From Haematobia irritans (Eukaryota; Arthropoda; Insecta; Diptera; Muscidae), in contig NC_134400.1 in assembly GCF_050003625.1 (NCBI RefSeq), forward strand, positions 65,609,626-65,673,625: a stretch of DNA of 64,000 bases, written 5' to 3'. Each line of letters begins with the position of its first letter. Position 1 is the stretch's first letter. Of this stretch, positions 1 through 10,177 are shown piece after piece. A program made the position numbers and the translations under genes. The notes under the pieces are model-generated. The model saw only the letters and a program-made list of their open reading frames with translations, made no database searches and was not told where the DNA came from.

Positions 1-3000
1 TTCAGTCCATTGTGATACCACATTTAACTAAAAGTACCTATTACATATGGGCACTTCTAGTCTTAACCACTGAACCTTCTCTATTATTTACTTATGTGGA
101 ACCAACCAGATTGCTCCAAAAACATTAACAAACTGCTTAAGTTAACGTTTTCCAGGTCAGCCAGTAATCTAAAGCTATATGCTCCTAAAATTCGCTTACG
201 CCTTACACAAAAAGCAGGACACTCACACAAGAGGTGTTTAATTGATTCCTTTTCCTCCACGTCATGACAGCTTATACAATAGTCATTATACTTCGCACCT
301 ATAGTTTTTGCAAATTCGCCTATCAGGCAGCGACCCGTTATAGCAGATATTAGGAGTGCTATCTGACGCCTTGAGAACACTAGCATATCTAGTGTGCGGT
401 TTAAGTTTAAATGGGGCCATATTTGCTTGGTGTCGTTACAACCCTTGCAATTCTCCCATCGAACATTTGCCATCATAACAGCCTTCTCACGCAGTAAGAG
501 CTTGCAGGTGGCCAGAGGCATACCAACAGATTCTAGTTCCCCTGGAATATGTAAGGTAGTTCCTAGCCTTGCTAACACATCTGCTTCACAGTTCCCCGGT
601 ATGTTCCTATGACCAGGCACCCATATTAGGTGAATATTGTACTGCTCAGCCATCTCGTTGAGAGATTTGCGGCAGTCTATAGCCGTTTTTGAGTTAAGGA
701 ACACATAGTCCAAGGATTTTATTGCAGGTTGACTGTCTGAGTATATATTAATGCCAATATTTGTTGGAACATTACTTCTCAGCCAATTCACCACCTCTCT
801 TATTTCAGCCTGAAAAACACAACAGTGATTAGGTAATCTTTTCGCTATTCGAATTTCCAGATCTTTAGAATATACTCCGAACCCCACTTGTCCATTCAAT
901 TTGGAGCCATCAGTATAGAAATCTATATATCTTTTATTCCCCGGGGTCTGTGTACACCACGCCTCACTGTTGGGAATTAGAGTTTCAAACTTTTTGTCGA
1001 AAAGTGGTTTTGCCAGGGTGTAATCCACTACGTTAGGCACATCTGGAATTACTTTGAGGACCGAACTATGACCGTACATTTTTTCCGACCACAGCGATAG
1101 CTCGCGCAACCTCACAGCCGTTGTTGCAGCTGACTGTTTGGCCACAATGTCTAAAGGCAATAGATGTAGCATGATATTAAGGGAGTCTGTTCCTGTCTTA
1201 CTAAATGCGCCTGAGATACATAAGCTCGCCATACGCTGAACTTTATCTAAACAAGTCGGTTTCTGAAGTGCCGGCCACCAGACTACAACACCATATAGCA
1301 TTATAGGTCTAACCACTGCCGTGTATAGCCAATGCACAATTTTTGGTCTTAGTCCCCACTTTTTCCCTATTGCCTTTTTGCATGAGTACAAAGCTACCGT
1401 GGCTTTTCTCGCCCTCTCTTCAATATTAAGCCTAAAATTCAGCTTCCTGTCCAAAATAACGCCAAGGTATTTTGCACACTCACCAAAGGGAATTTCAGTA
1501 CCCCCTAAGGAAATGGGCCTAACCGTGGGAGTTTTGCGATCTTTGCAGTACATGACTATTTCTGTCTTTGCTGGATTTACACCAAGACCATTATCTTTCG
1601 CCCATTTCTCAGTCATCCGGAGAGCTCTCTGTATAATATCTCTGATTGTGGATGGGAATTTTCCTCTGACTGCTAGCGCCACATCATCTGCGTATGCCAC
1701 CACTTTTGTCCTTTCTTTTTCTAGAGAAACCAGAAGGTTGTTTATAGCAACATTCCAAAGAAGAGGTGATAGAACTCCTCCTTGGGGAGTGCCTCTGTTC
1801 ACATACCTTTGTATGTTTGCTTGCCCTAGTGTGGCTGAAATACGTCTCTTTATTAGAAGTTCGTCTAACAGCCTAAGTATACCTGGATCAACATTCAGAG
1901 TTGTCAGTCCATTTAATATCGAGCTCGGATGGACATTATTGAACGCCCCTTCGATGTCTAGAAACGCCACGATTGTGTATTCTTTGACAGATAGTGAGCT
2001 TTCAATAAAGCTGACCAGTTCATGCAATGCGGTCTCAGTAGACCTGCCCTTCGAGTATGCATGATGTCGTTTCGAGAGCAAACTTGAATCCACGCTAGTT
2101 CTAAGATACATGTCTATCATCCTCTCCAGGGTCTTAAGTAGGAATGAGGATAAGCTGATTGGTCGGAAATCCTTCGCACTCGAGTGAGAGGCTTTTCCTG
2201 CTTTAGGTATGAAGACGACTTTTGTTTCCCTCCACTTTTCTGGAATATATGCTAAGTTTACACATTGTTTATATATCACCGTCAACCAGGGGATAATTCT
2301 TTCAGCCACTGCCTGTAACTCCGCCGGAGTAATTCCATCAGGTTTGAATGGTCCAAAGCTATTTAAAGCCCATTTTATTCTAGATTCCGACACAATTTCC
2401 TCGATAGGAAGTGATCGCCGAGCCTCTGTTACACCGCCGGAACATGGTTCAACCGTCTGATTTCCAGGGAAGTGTGTGTCCAAAAGTACCTCCAACGTCT
2501 CCTCACTGCACGTTGTCCAATTTCCCTCTGATGTTTTAATGAAACCTGGAGCAGTGTTAGTGGATGCTAGTACCTTCCGTAGTCTGGAAGCCTCTGACGT
2601 ATTCTCAATACTGCTACAGTAATCATCCCAAGAGTTTTGTTGAGACCTTCTCAGTTCTCGTTTATATTCTCTCAGATTCATCTTGTAAGTGTCCCAATCC
2701 TCCGGAGCTCTTGTGGACTTTGCTTTGTTAAAGAGCTTCCTGCAGGATTTCCTCATATTACTTAACTCCGTAGTCCACCATGGCGGCCGATTATTTCCCC
2801 TTGGCTTTCCTCTAGGGCAAGCAGCTTTCAGTGAAATGTTGAAGGGCTTAGTAATCCGCTCCACTGCGTGTTCGATATCTTGCACAGTGCTCATATTTGT
2901 CTCCGGCATTTCCGGTATCATCAAATTGAACGATTCCCTATACCTATTCCAATCAGCTTTCCTAACATTTGGCGGAAATATTGTCTTTGAAGTACGAACA

Positions 3001-3049
3001 GCCAATCTGAAACTGATGTAGCGATGATCTGAGAAGCTATGTTCCCTCT
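1..3049 (-). mobile_element. Non-LTR retrotransposon copy A (LOA/I-type), 5'-truncated
   Basis: This is the 3' part of the same family as the array at 34921-57690, in antisense orientation. Bases 1-83 are its 3' UTR; the terminal tail lies outside the window. The 5' edge is a sharp break at about 3049: the family sequence ends at 'CTATGTTCCCTC' and BEL/Pao reverse-transcriptase sequence begins at once. The missing 5' portion is ORF1 and the endonuclease domain. Assignment to the LOA/I group rests on the RT followed by RNase H, and on the ORF1 type seen in full-length relatives in this window. Confidence 0.9.
84..3005 (-). pseudogene. ORF2 polyprotein fragment: RT, RNase H and C-terminal zinc knuckle
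   Basis: This is an open 973-codon reading frame lacking the N-terminal endonuclease. Reverse transcriptase motifs appear in order: FRPISLSSFLLKTLERM, AFLDIEGAFNNV, GTPQGGVLSPLLWN and the catalytic box VVAYADDVAL. RNase H follows, with TDGSKLNGQVGFG, a QAE glutamate, YSDSQPAIKSL and WVPGHRNIPGNCEAD. A Cys/His cluster (CISCHD...HLLCECPAF) lies near the C terminus. Against the sister copies there are two 3-residue in-frame losses, one before PDGITP and one after the RNase H QAE motif. RT and RNase H catalytic residues are retained. With no promoter or endonuclease the copy is probably inert, but its frame is young enough to have no stops. The first ATG is internal to the original ORF2. Confidence 0.88.
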
Positions 3050-4141
3050 GGTGATATAGAAAAAATGTATCGCCAGATCATTGTGCAAAAACCGGATAGA
3101 GCTTACCAGAGAATTCTCTTTCGTCCTAGTTCTGATGAGGCTATTAAGACGTTTGAGTTAAAAACAGTTACGTTTGGAATTAATTGCGCACCGTTTCTCG
3201 TCATAAGAACTTTAAAGCAACTAGGCAATGATTGTGAAATATCAAGTCCAAAAGCAGCAGATATCTTGAAGAATGAAATTTACGTTGACGACGTTCTTTC
3301 AGGAGGATATAGTTTGGAAGAAGCTAAGGAGAAACAGGCACAACTTATGCAAACTTTAGCTTCAGCGTCATTTCCATTTAAAAAGATCACTGCGAACCAC
3401 AAATTCCTTTTGCAAGATGTAGCCCGGGAGGATCTTCTTGACGAAGACTTTTTGAATTTGGATGATTCAAGCACAGTTAAAACTTTGGGCATTCGCTGGA
3501 ACGCGAAATGCCATCATTTTTTCTACGTTGTTGGGCTTATTGATGATTCTGCGATTGTTACCAACCGACAGATACTCTCAGTTGTCGCTCGTCTTTTCGA
3601 TCCACTAGGTTGACTTGGTCCAATCGTCATTTTAGCTAAATTAATTATGCAGCAGCTTTGGGAAACTAATACTGACTGGGATGAGGCTGTCCCACCGCAT
3701 TTATTGGAAAAGTGGAAGTCATTTAGGAAGAATTTGCAAAACATTTTAAGTCTTAAAATACAAAGATGGGTTGACTATTCACCAGCATCAAAAGTTCAGA
3801 TTCATGGCTTCTGCGATGCCTCTTAGCGAGCATATTGCGGGGCAGTGTACCTTAGAATTGAAAATTCTGGTAATTTTTTCAGCAACTTACTGGTCGCCAA
3901 AACGAGAGTTTCCCCTATTAAAAAGACAACAATACCGAAACTTGAACTTTGTGGAGCTGTGTTACTCACCAACTTAGTGAAAGTGGTAATGGAATCCTTG
4001 ACTTGCGAATTTGAGTTACATTTATGGACTGATTCATCGATAGTGCTAGGATGGCTTCAAAAATCTCCGCAAACACTTTGTTGCCAACCGAGTATCGCAG
4101 ATTCAAACTTTTACAAAAGTAAAAAATTGGAAACACGTTAA
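3050..4141 (+). pseudogene. BEL/Pao reverse transcriptase and RNase H remnant
   Basis: Bases 3065-3613 encode the RT palm with KTVTFGINCAPFL and the catalytic YVDDVLSGG box, ending FDPLG just before an in-frame TGA. After the stop the same frame goes on with the LGPI...LWETNTDWDE segment, typical of the Pao RT-RNase H connector. The RNase H part (about 3790-4130) shows HGFCDAS, AKTRVSPIKKTTIPKLELCGAVLL and WTDSSIVLGWLQ. A TAG at 3823 and a shift of frame split it. These domains would have copied the element's RNA. Domain calls rest on motif recall and were not searched. Confidence 0.85.
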
Positions 4142-4485
4142 GACAGAAGATAACCCAGCGGACTTGGGTACTCGTGGCAGCTTACCACAAGATTTGATTC
4201 CAAATAGTCTATGGTGGACTGGATCTTTATGGCTACGAACCCATGAAAATGAATGGCCTGAGCCCAGAACTTTTGCGCCAACGGATCTTGAAACAAGAGC
4301 CTTGTTCTCGCCCTAAGAATTTTGACATTTCTACTCTAGAGCTTGAGAAAACTAAAAACTGCCTTTTAATAATAGCCCAGAAATCATACTACCCCAGAGA
4401 ATATGAATAACTTCTAAAAAACCAACACATTAGCAACAAGAGCAATATCAGTGCATTAACTCCTTTTATTGACAAAAATGGAGTT

Positions 4486-5775
4486 ATGCGAATACGTGGT
4501 CGTCTAGAAAATTCTGGATTGAGTTATGATGAAAAACATCCAGTTATAGTTCCAGAAAAATCACATTTCGCAAGTCTTCTCATCAACTACACACATCAGC
4601 TACTATGCCACACAGAGTACAATGTAATGCTGCGTGCAATTCGACAAGGTTTTTATATAACCAGACTTAAGAACGGAATTAGAAAATGCATAAGGGCACG
4701 TAAACCATGTACAATTTTCAAACGAAAATTTCAGGATCAGATGATGGCATAGCTGCCGACAGAACGAGCAACTTTCTAGTTACCATTCACGTATACTGGA
4801 GTGGACTTCGCAGGTCCATTTAACATTAAAACTTCGACTATGAGAAACGCTAAAATAGTAAAAGGATATGCCGCGGTCTTTGTGTGCTTTTCAACAAAAG
4901 CGGTTCATTTAGAAGTGTGTTCGGACCTTTCGACAGATGCCTTCCTAGCAGCTTTTACCCGGTTTACCGGTCGAAGAGGGTTGCCGAAAACGATGTTTTC
5001 GGACAATGGCAGGAACTTTGTTGGAGCCAGTTACAAGCTTCTACAAGCTCATCATAATTTTTTTTCGGCTAAAAAGTGTCTGATCAACAAGTCTGGTATT
5101 CAAGGTTTCACCTGGTCGTTTATACCCCCATATGCGCCTCATATGGGAGGGCTATGGGAGTCAGCCGTGAAAATTATGAAGTCTCACCTTTAGAAGCAGA
5201 CAATCAATTTTAATTTTACTTATGAAGAATTCAGTACGCTTTTAATACGAATTGAAGCCATCATGAATTCAAGGCCACTATCAGCTATCTCTGACAACAT
5301 ATCCGAACTACTTCCTTTGACACCTGGTCATTTTTTACGTGGCGCACCGATAACTGCTAGTCCTGATGCACCAGATCAACCTCAGACCGAGAATTTGTCC
5401 TACTTGTCCAGATGGAGAAGGTTGAAAGCAATACAACATATATTCAGCCGGAGATGGAAGTCGGAATACATAACTGAACTGCAACGCAGGTACAAGTGGA
5501 AGTCTACAAAAAACAATTTAAAAGAAAATGACTTCGTCGTTGTGAAAGACGACCATTTACCAGCAACTGAATGGCGTTTAGGTCGAATCACCAAAGTTTA
5601 CTACGGCAAGGATAATAATGTTCGGGTTGCTGAGATTAAGACTCAAAACGGGATAATCACGCGTCCGATCGTTAAACTTTGCGTATTACTGTCACAACAT
5701 ATCGATGTAAATCCTCAATCCGACGTAAAAACTGATACATCCCCTCTTGCCTCTGATCACAATATAGAAATTTAG
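4486..5775 (+). pseudogene. BEL/Pao integrase remnant (zinc domain, catalytic core, DUF5641-like tail)
   Basis: The N-terminal zinc-binding part (4486-4752) shows paired His and Cys residues (HQLLCH, CIRARKPCTIF). The catalytic core (4801-5193) carries VDFAGPF with the first Asp, MFSDNGRNFVGA with the second, and MGGLWESAVK with the Glu, so the DDE triad is visible. The C-terminal part (5263-5775) has NSRPLSAISDN, LTPGHFLRGAP and a basic LSRWRRLKAIQHIFSRRWKSEY stretch. This is the DUF5641-type tail usual in BEL/Pao. Stops after the zinc domain (4750) and after the core (5191) break the frame, so no functional enzyme is expected. Confidence 0.85.
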
Positions 5776-5837
5776 TTACTTATCGCATATACTTGTTTTT
5801 CTCGCTTTTCTTTTTTTCTCTATTTCTCACTAGAACA

Positions 5838-6816
5838 ATGGAACGACGTGGAAGATGCCAACTGTGTCAACAGAATCACCTTTTCAAGAGATGCCCACAA
5901 TTCCGGTGGATGCTCCCAGCAGAACGACGAGAGGCTGCCAAGAAGTCGCAGGTCTGCCTCAATTGTTTCACCGATTGGCATAAACGAGCTGAGTGCACAT
6001 CGGAGAATCGATGCAATGTGTGTGGTCTTCGTCACCACACGATGAAATTAACGCCAGCTCATCCACCCTAGAAGAGCTCCCACAGAATCCCACAGCGCAA
6101 GACCTCAAAGGGTATACGAAGCCATTACCAAACACTCTGCATGGGGTGTTATCAGCTTTCACGAAGTCGCCAAAGCATACCGACAGATAGTCAATGAGGA
6201 GCCAACTCCTATTTCTGAAGAAGTCCGTGCTCAGGTTGAGAAAGTACCACAGATTCCCATTCAACCATCCTATTTACTACGGCGAACTACCGAGCGCCGT
6301 CCAACAATAAAACCACATGGAGAAAACTGTGTTGCCATAGCTCCGGTTGTTCTATGCGACCTACAAGCAAAGAAGAAAGCTTTAGCGGTGACAATGGTTC
6401 TCAACCCCAACGTGAAAATCTCCCACATCAGTTATGGCGTTATCGAAGACTTACCCTACCGTGCTAAGTGGGTAAACAACGTACCATACGGGGTCTTCCA
6501 AATTAAGACGAAACATGGTAAATCTTGGCTACAGGATCTGGCAATCGTAGACAAAGTAGATATCTCTACTCCTAGACCAGTCGATAATCAACTGCTACCA
6601 TTCCTTTTGGAAACGCACGGTGTTCACCGTGGTATGTGGGCACACCCTATGCCCCACGATTTTGAAGCAATCCATGGAGTTATTGGCCGTGATCTCTATT
6701 CGAAGGTGCTTAAAGGTTTAAAAGCGCCTCTGGACAATTATCCAAACGTAAAGGTCCAGAACACAGAGTTTGGTGTTGTCGTTGAAGGATGTCTATGTGA
6801 TCCACATCAGCATTGA
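5838..6816 (+). pseudogene. Post-integrase ORF: zinc knuckles plus retropepsin-like (DUF1758-like) domain
   Basis: An ATG at 5838 opens a frame with two Cys/His clusters (CQLCQQNHLFKRCP and CLNCFTDWHKRAEC, then CNVCGLRHH) resembling the nucleocapsid knuckles of BEL/Pao Gag. A frameshift near 6050 ends it. From about 6305 to 6816 a second stretch resembles the DUF1758 protease region of these elements (GVIEDLPYRAKWVNNVPYG ... GVIGRDLYSKVL). No D-S/T-G catalytic motif is visible where one is expected. The position is odd: these domains normally precede RT, yet here they follow integrase and run up to the polypurine tract. It may be a duplicated gag/protease module or a third ORF of this lineage. 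Confidence 0.6.
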
Positions 6817-6827
6817 GGCGGGGAATA

Positions 6828-7254
6828 TGTTGAATCCAACATTCAACAAGACGTGAATATTATATTGTCTTTCTTTCTATCATGTTTTTTTATTGTTATT
6901 TTATAATTGAATTACTCATTGATTTTTGATGTATCTAATTTTGTTAATTTTCTTCGATTTAACTACATTTCGTAAGATGAGAATTTTCAAACCCTGTGAA
7001 GTATCTATGAACTTTAATTTGGCCACAATTTTTTTTTTTTTTTGATAATATTTCTGTCCTTTTTCCTACAATTGAATTGAATTCATATTATGGCCTGGTG
7101 CTTTTTAGTTTTTAAGTTAGTTGCTCAGTAACTCACAATAAAGTCGGTTGAAGCCGTGTATTATTAAAAACGAAATATTTGAGGTTTTCGTCTTTTATTC
7201 CAATCGGCTTCTAGCTCCAATTTTCATGAACTATCATTCGAGAGTGAAGAGTTC
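6828..7254 (+). repeat. 3' LTR of the BEL/Pao element
   Basis: A purine-rich tract (GAGGCGGGGAATA) precedes TGTTGAATCC at 6828, the expected TG start of an LTR. An AATAAA signal lies at 7137-7142. The right edge is set by resumption of non-LTR ORF1 sequence at about 7255. The terminal CA and the 5-bp target duplication cannot be verified because the partner LTR is missing. Confidence 0.65.
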
Positions 7255-7647
7255 ATCAAAGGCAAACGATCGTTGATCCCTTTTGGAGGATGGCAGTGCA
7301 TCCGGTGATCGTTCCCTTTTTCAGCCTCAAGAATTCATTGAGCCCATTTTAAGGAATCGCTTTGTTTAGCCGACAACGTGCTTCGGTCGACTGATCTTAA
7401 TTTCTTTAGGATAAACAAAGCATTTCTGCGTTCCTTGAATCTCTTTCGTGAGGGATTACCTCCTTTTGATGCCGTTACCTTGGAAAAGGTTCGACTTGTC
7501 AAAGTGTCGCCACCTGTCGACCCGTCTACAGGTCGACTAATTGGGCCTAACTCTTGGTCATTGCCCAAGTTTATAACTCCAGTCGATACCCGTCCACTGG
7601 GCCCTGAAGTTAGCAACCCAGTGGATGTCTTTGAATTTCTCTGCAGT
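7255..7647 (-). pseudogene. ORF1 N-terminal fragment of the LOA/I-type non-LTR family
   Basis: About 120 codons match the start of the ORF1 at 56358-57587 (MQRNSKTSTGLLTSGPSG at the N terminus; ERRNALFILKKL; TLSAKQSDSLKWAQ). The fragment ends at its 5' side at the ORF1 ATG and at its 3' side against the BEL/Pao LTR. It has the same orientation as copy A at 1-3049, so both may be parts of one element into which the BEL/Pao element inserted before a deletion. Confidence 0.8.
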
Positions 7648-7654
7648 GGTATAC

Positions 7655-8300
7655 GATATCCAAAACTCCTCGGAAAAGCGCCGTTACTATTGAGAAGTTT
7701 TACCACGCCAAGTTACTACAAAAAAGTATCGCATAAGTGCAAGTATTAGGTGCCCTTCTGGATAAATTTAGAAGGACGCCAATAAGAGCCCCTTCAAACA
7801 ATCAGACCAAGTGCATTTTAAGATAGTTGTAAAAGAATCATTGTGGTCAAGTAAAACACGATTGTTTAGATGTTTATTAATTTTATTAAACATTTGTAAA
7901 TACTCATAAATACAACATTTATACGACTATCACATCACATTTAATATATGTTTATGCATTTAATATATTTTTATGCAAGTTGTGCTTGTAACTCAACATC
8001 ATTATTTTATTAATGCAAAAAATTATGTTAAATGTGATGTGATAGACGTATAAATATTATATTTATAAGAATTTATAACAGTATAATCAAATTAATAAAT
8101 ATCTAAACAATCGTGTTTACTTGACCACAATGATTCTTTTTTAACTACCTTAAAATTCACTTTTTCTGATAGTTTGAAGGGGCTCGTATTGGCGTCGTGC
8201 TAAATGCATTAAAAAGGCTTTTTTGTAGTAACTTGTCGTGGTACAACTTCTCAATAGTGACGGCGCTTTTCGGACGAGTTGCGGATGTCGTATACATCCA
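7655..8300. repeat. Fold-back repeat (long inverted arms)
   Basis: The left arm (about 7655-7975) and right arm (about 7985-8300) are inverted copies: 'ACTTGACCACAATGATTC' near 8120 has its complement near 7840, and the 'AGTTACTACAAAAAA' stretch near 7710 recurs inverted near 8225. The arm sequence is a family also found at 30214-31007, 31438-31579 and 31581-32367. No coding capacity was seen. Confidence 0.7.
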
Positions 8301-8352
8301 GAGAAATGATTGGTTGCAATTCGATCATTACAATGAAGAAACAATTTTAGTA

Positions 8353-8715
8353 AAGGCCGGTATGCACCTCTAGCGAAATTTTCGATAGCAAAAATTTATT
8401 TAAGTCTACAACAAAAAAAAACAGGGCGGTGTACACAAATTTTAAACCAGCTAATCGCTTTTAAAAATTGTTAATATATGTTCCAAATATTCCTCAAATA
8501 AATTGTTTATTATTTACAGACCTTTTAAAACTTTTACGCACACAATGATTGTAATAAATTAAATGTTTGCTGCCAAAATAGGCTTTTGACAACCCTGTTA
8601 TTTTCATTAGAGGTGCGTACCAGCTTATTGAACGCTACCGAAAATTTCGTTAGCATAACTAGCAATGCATTTCTTATGGGAATGAAATTTTTCGCTGGAG
8701 GTGCATACCGGCCTT
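8353..8715. mobile_element. MITE with AAGGCCGGTATGCACCTC terminal inverted repeats
   Basis: The left end AAGGCCGGTATGCACCTC is mirrored at the right end (GAGGTGCATACCGGCCTT). TA dinucleotides flank both ends (8351-8352 and 8716-8717), consistent with a Tc1/mariner-type target duplication. It is 363 bp and non-coding. Flanking sequence on both sides is unassigned repeat DNA to about 8850. Confidence 0.75.
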
Positions 8716-8951
8716 TACAAGAACAATGTTTTGATTATTTTTCCCCATTATACATCCGACACGATCATAGAAAATTCACAGAATCAAATAGAAATTCCCA
8801 TAGTCATTCCATTGGTTACAATAGCCAACGCCGATAAATTTGGTTCTTATTCAACCGTCGAACTGAACGGACGTGTTTTCTAATAGCGGAGTATTTCATA
8901 GTAATAAGTGCTTATTACGAATTTCACGTGTGGTGGAAATAATAAACCACC

Positions 8952-10177
8952 ATGCAGCGAAATTCAAAGTCATCCACTGGGTTGCTAACTTCAGGGCCCA
9001 GTGGAGGGTAACGACTGAAGTTATAAATTTGGGCAGCGACCAAGAGTCAGGCCCAATTAGTCGACCTGTAGACGGGTCGACTGGCGGTGACACTTTGGCA
9101 AGTCGAACCTTTTCTAAGGTGACGACATCAAAAGGAGGCAATCCCTCTCGAAAGAGATTCAAGGAACGAAGAAATGCTTTGTTTATCCTAAAGAAATTAG
9201 GATCAGTCGACCCAAGCACGTTGTCGGCTAAGCAAAGCGATTCCTTAAAATGGGCTCAAGGAGTTCTTGAAGCTGGAAAACGAACGGAACGATCACCGGA
9301 TGAGCTGCCATCCTCTAAACGGGATCAAAGATCGTTTGCCTCAGTTGCAAAAGACAGCCTTGTGATGGCTATTATTAATAAAGGAGCATTGGACGGTATG
9401 ATTCCAAGGCAAAAATGGGGGGAAATTGAGAACGCGATGTCTGGTGTCTACTCAGAGGTGCGAAAAAAGTTTCCCGGACCAAGTCCTCGACGGCAAGATG
9501 CTGGATGGTATCAAGGACGATATAAGTTAATAGCTTTTGCAGACCAGAGGTCTATGGATTGCTTTAAAGCTGCATTGATGCTAATTGGTGAAGTTTGGGA
9601 AGGAGCCGCTTTGGAGTTAGTCGATAAAAAAGACATACCGGCTAAACCTAGAGCACATGCATGGATACCGGCAAACCCTCCTGATCCTGAGTCAATACTA
9701 GAGAGACTAAAAGAATGTAACCCAGATCTTCCATCCGCCGATTGGAAGGTTGGTCGTTTGGATGAGGTGGATGGACCAAGACGACATGCGGTGTTTATAT
9801 TAAACATAGAGTCGCTGCCACATCTAGCCCAGACCCAAGGACGCGTAAGTTATGGCTTTCATGATATCCATATGAAGGTATACAAAAGCGATCAGCCAAA
9901 GGATTCCGAAACGGACAAGCCTCCGGTAGAGTCAGCAGTGGAAAAATCTCCTAGCGAAGCCGAAGGAGACATAAAACCTGCAGACTATGGCGAAAATCAT
10001 ATGCGGGAAGTTTCTACAGGCTCAAGCCTCACCAAAACTGAACCGCGGATTGTTGCGAGAGTCACCGAGATCTGTGAAGAGGAAGCCCTTGATGACTCAA
10101 TTGAAGCGGCTGATGTGACGGTGGTTGAAAATTTGGATGGTTCTACGGTTCCTCCAGATAAATCTTCACCATTGTAA
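8952..10177 (+). pseudogene. ORF1 (Gag-like, DUF4780-like) of copy B, frameshifted
   Basis: The ATG at 8952 aligns with that of the intact ORF1 at 57587. A one-base deletion near codon 19 (about 9006) shifts the frame, after which the rest stays open to 10177. The conserved central part includes RSFASVAKDSL, ENAMSGVYSEV, GWYQGRYKLIAFADQRSM, GEVWEGAALELVDKKDIPA and DWKVGRLDEVDGPRRHAVF, which I recognise as the DUF4780-type region of LOA-group ORF1 proteins. It probably binds RNA in the retrotransposon particle. The C terminus is acidic and overlaps the start of ORF2. Confidence 0.8.

Larger units (their letters stand above)
3050..7254 (+). mobile_element. BEL/Pao LTR retrotransposon, 5'-deleted and decayed
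   Basis: The remnant starts inside the reverse transcriptase at the equivalent of the GDIEKMYRQI motif. It continues through RNase H, integrase and a downstream zinc-knuckle ORF to a 3' LTR. The 5' LTR, gag and protease are absent. Reading frames are interrupted by stops (3611, 3823, 4139, 5191) and frameshifts, so the copy is dead. BEL/Pao is indicated by the YVDDVLSG RT box, the integrase ending GLWESAVK, and the DUF5641-like C-terminal region with LTPGHFLRGAP. Confidence 0.88.

Noticed and set aside
1321..2064. Plus-strand ORF of 247 codons opposite the copy A reverse transcriptase (and its repeats of 154 codons in each array unit)
   Set aside because: It is an antisense shadow of ORF2; it recurs only where ORF2 is present and has no recognisable domain.
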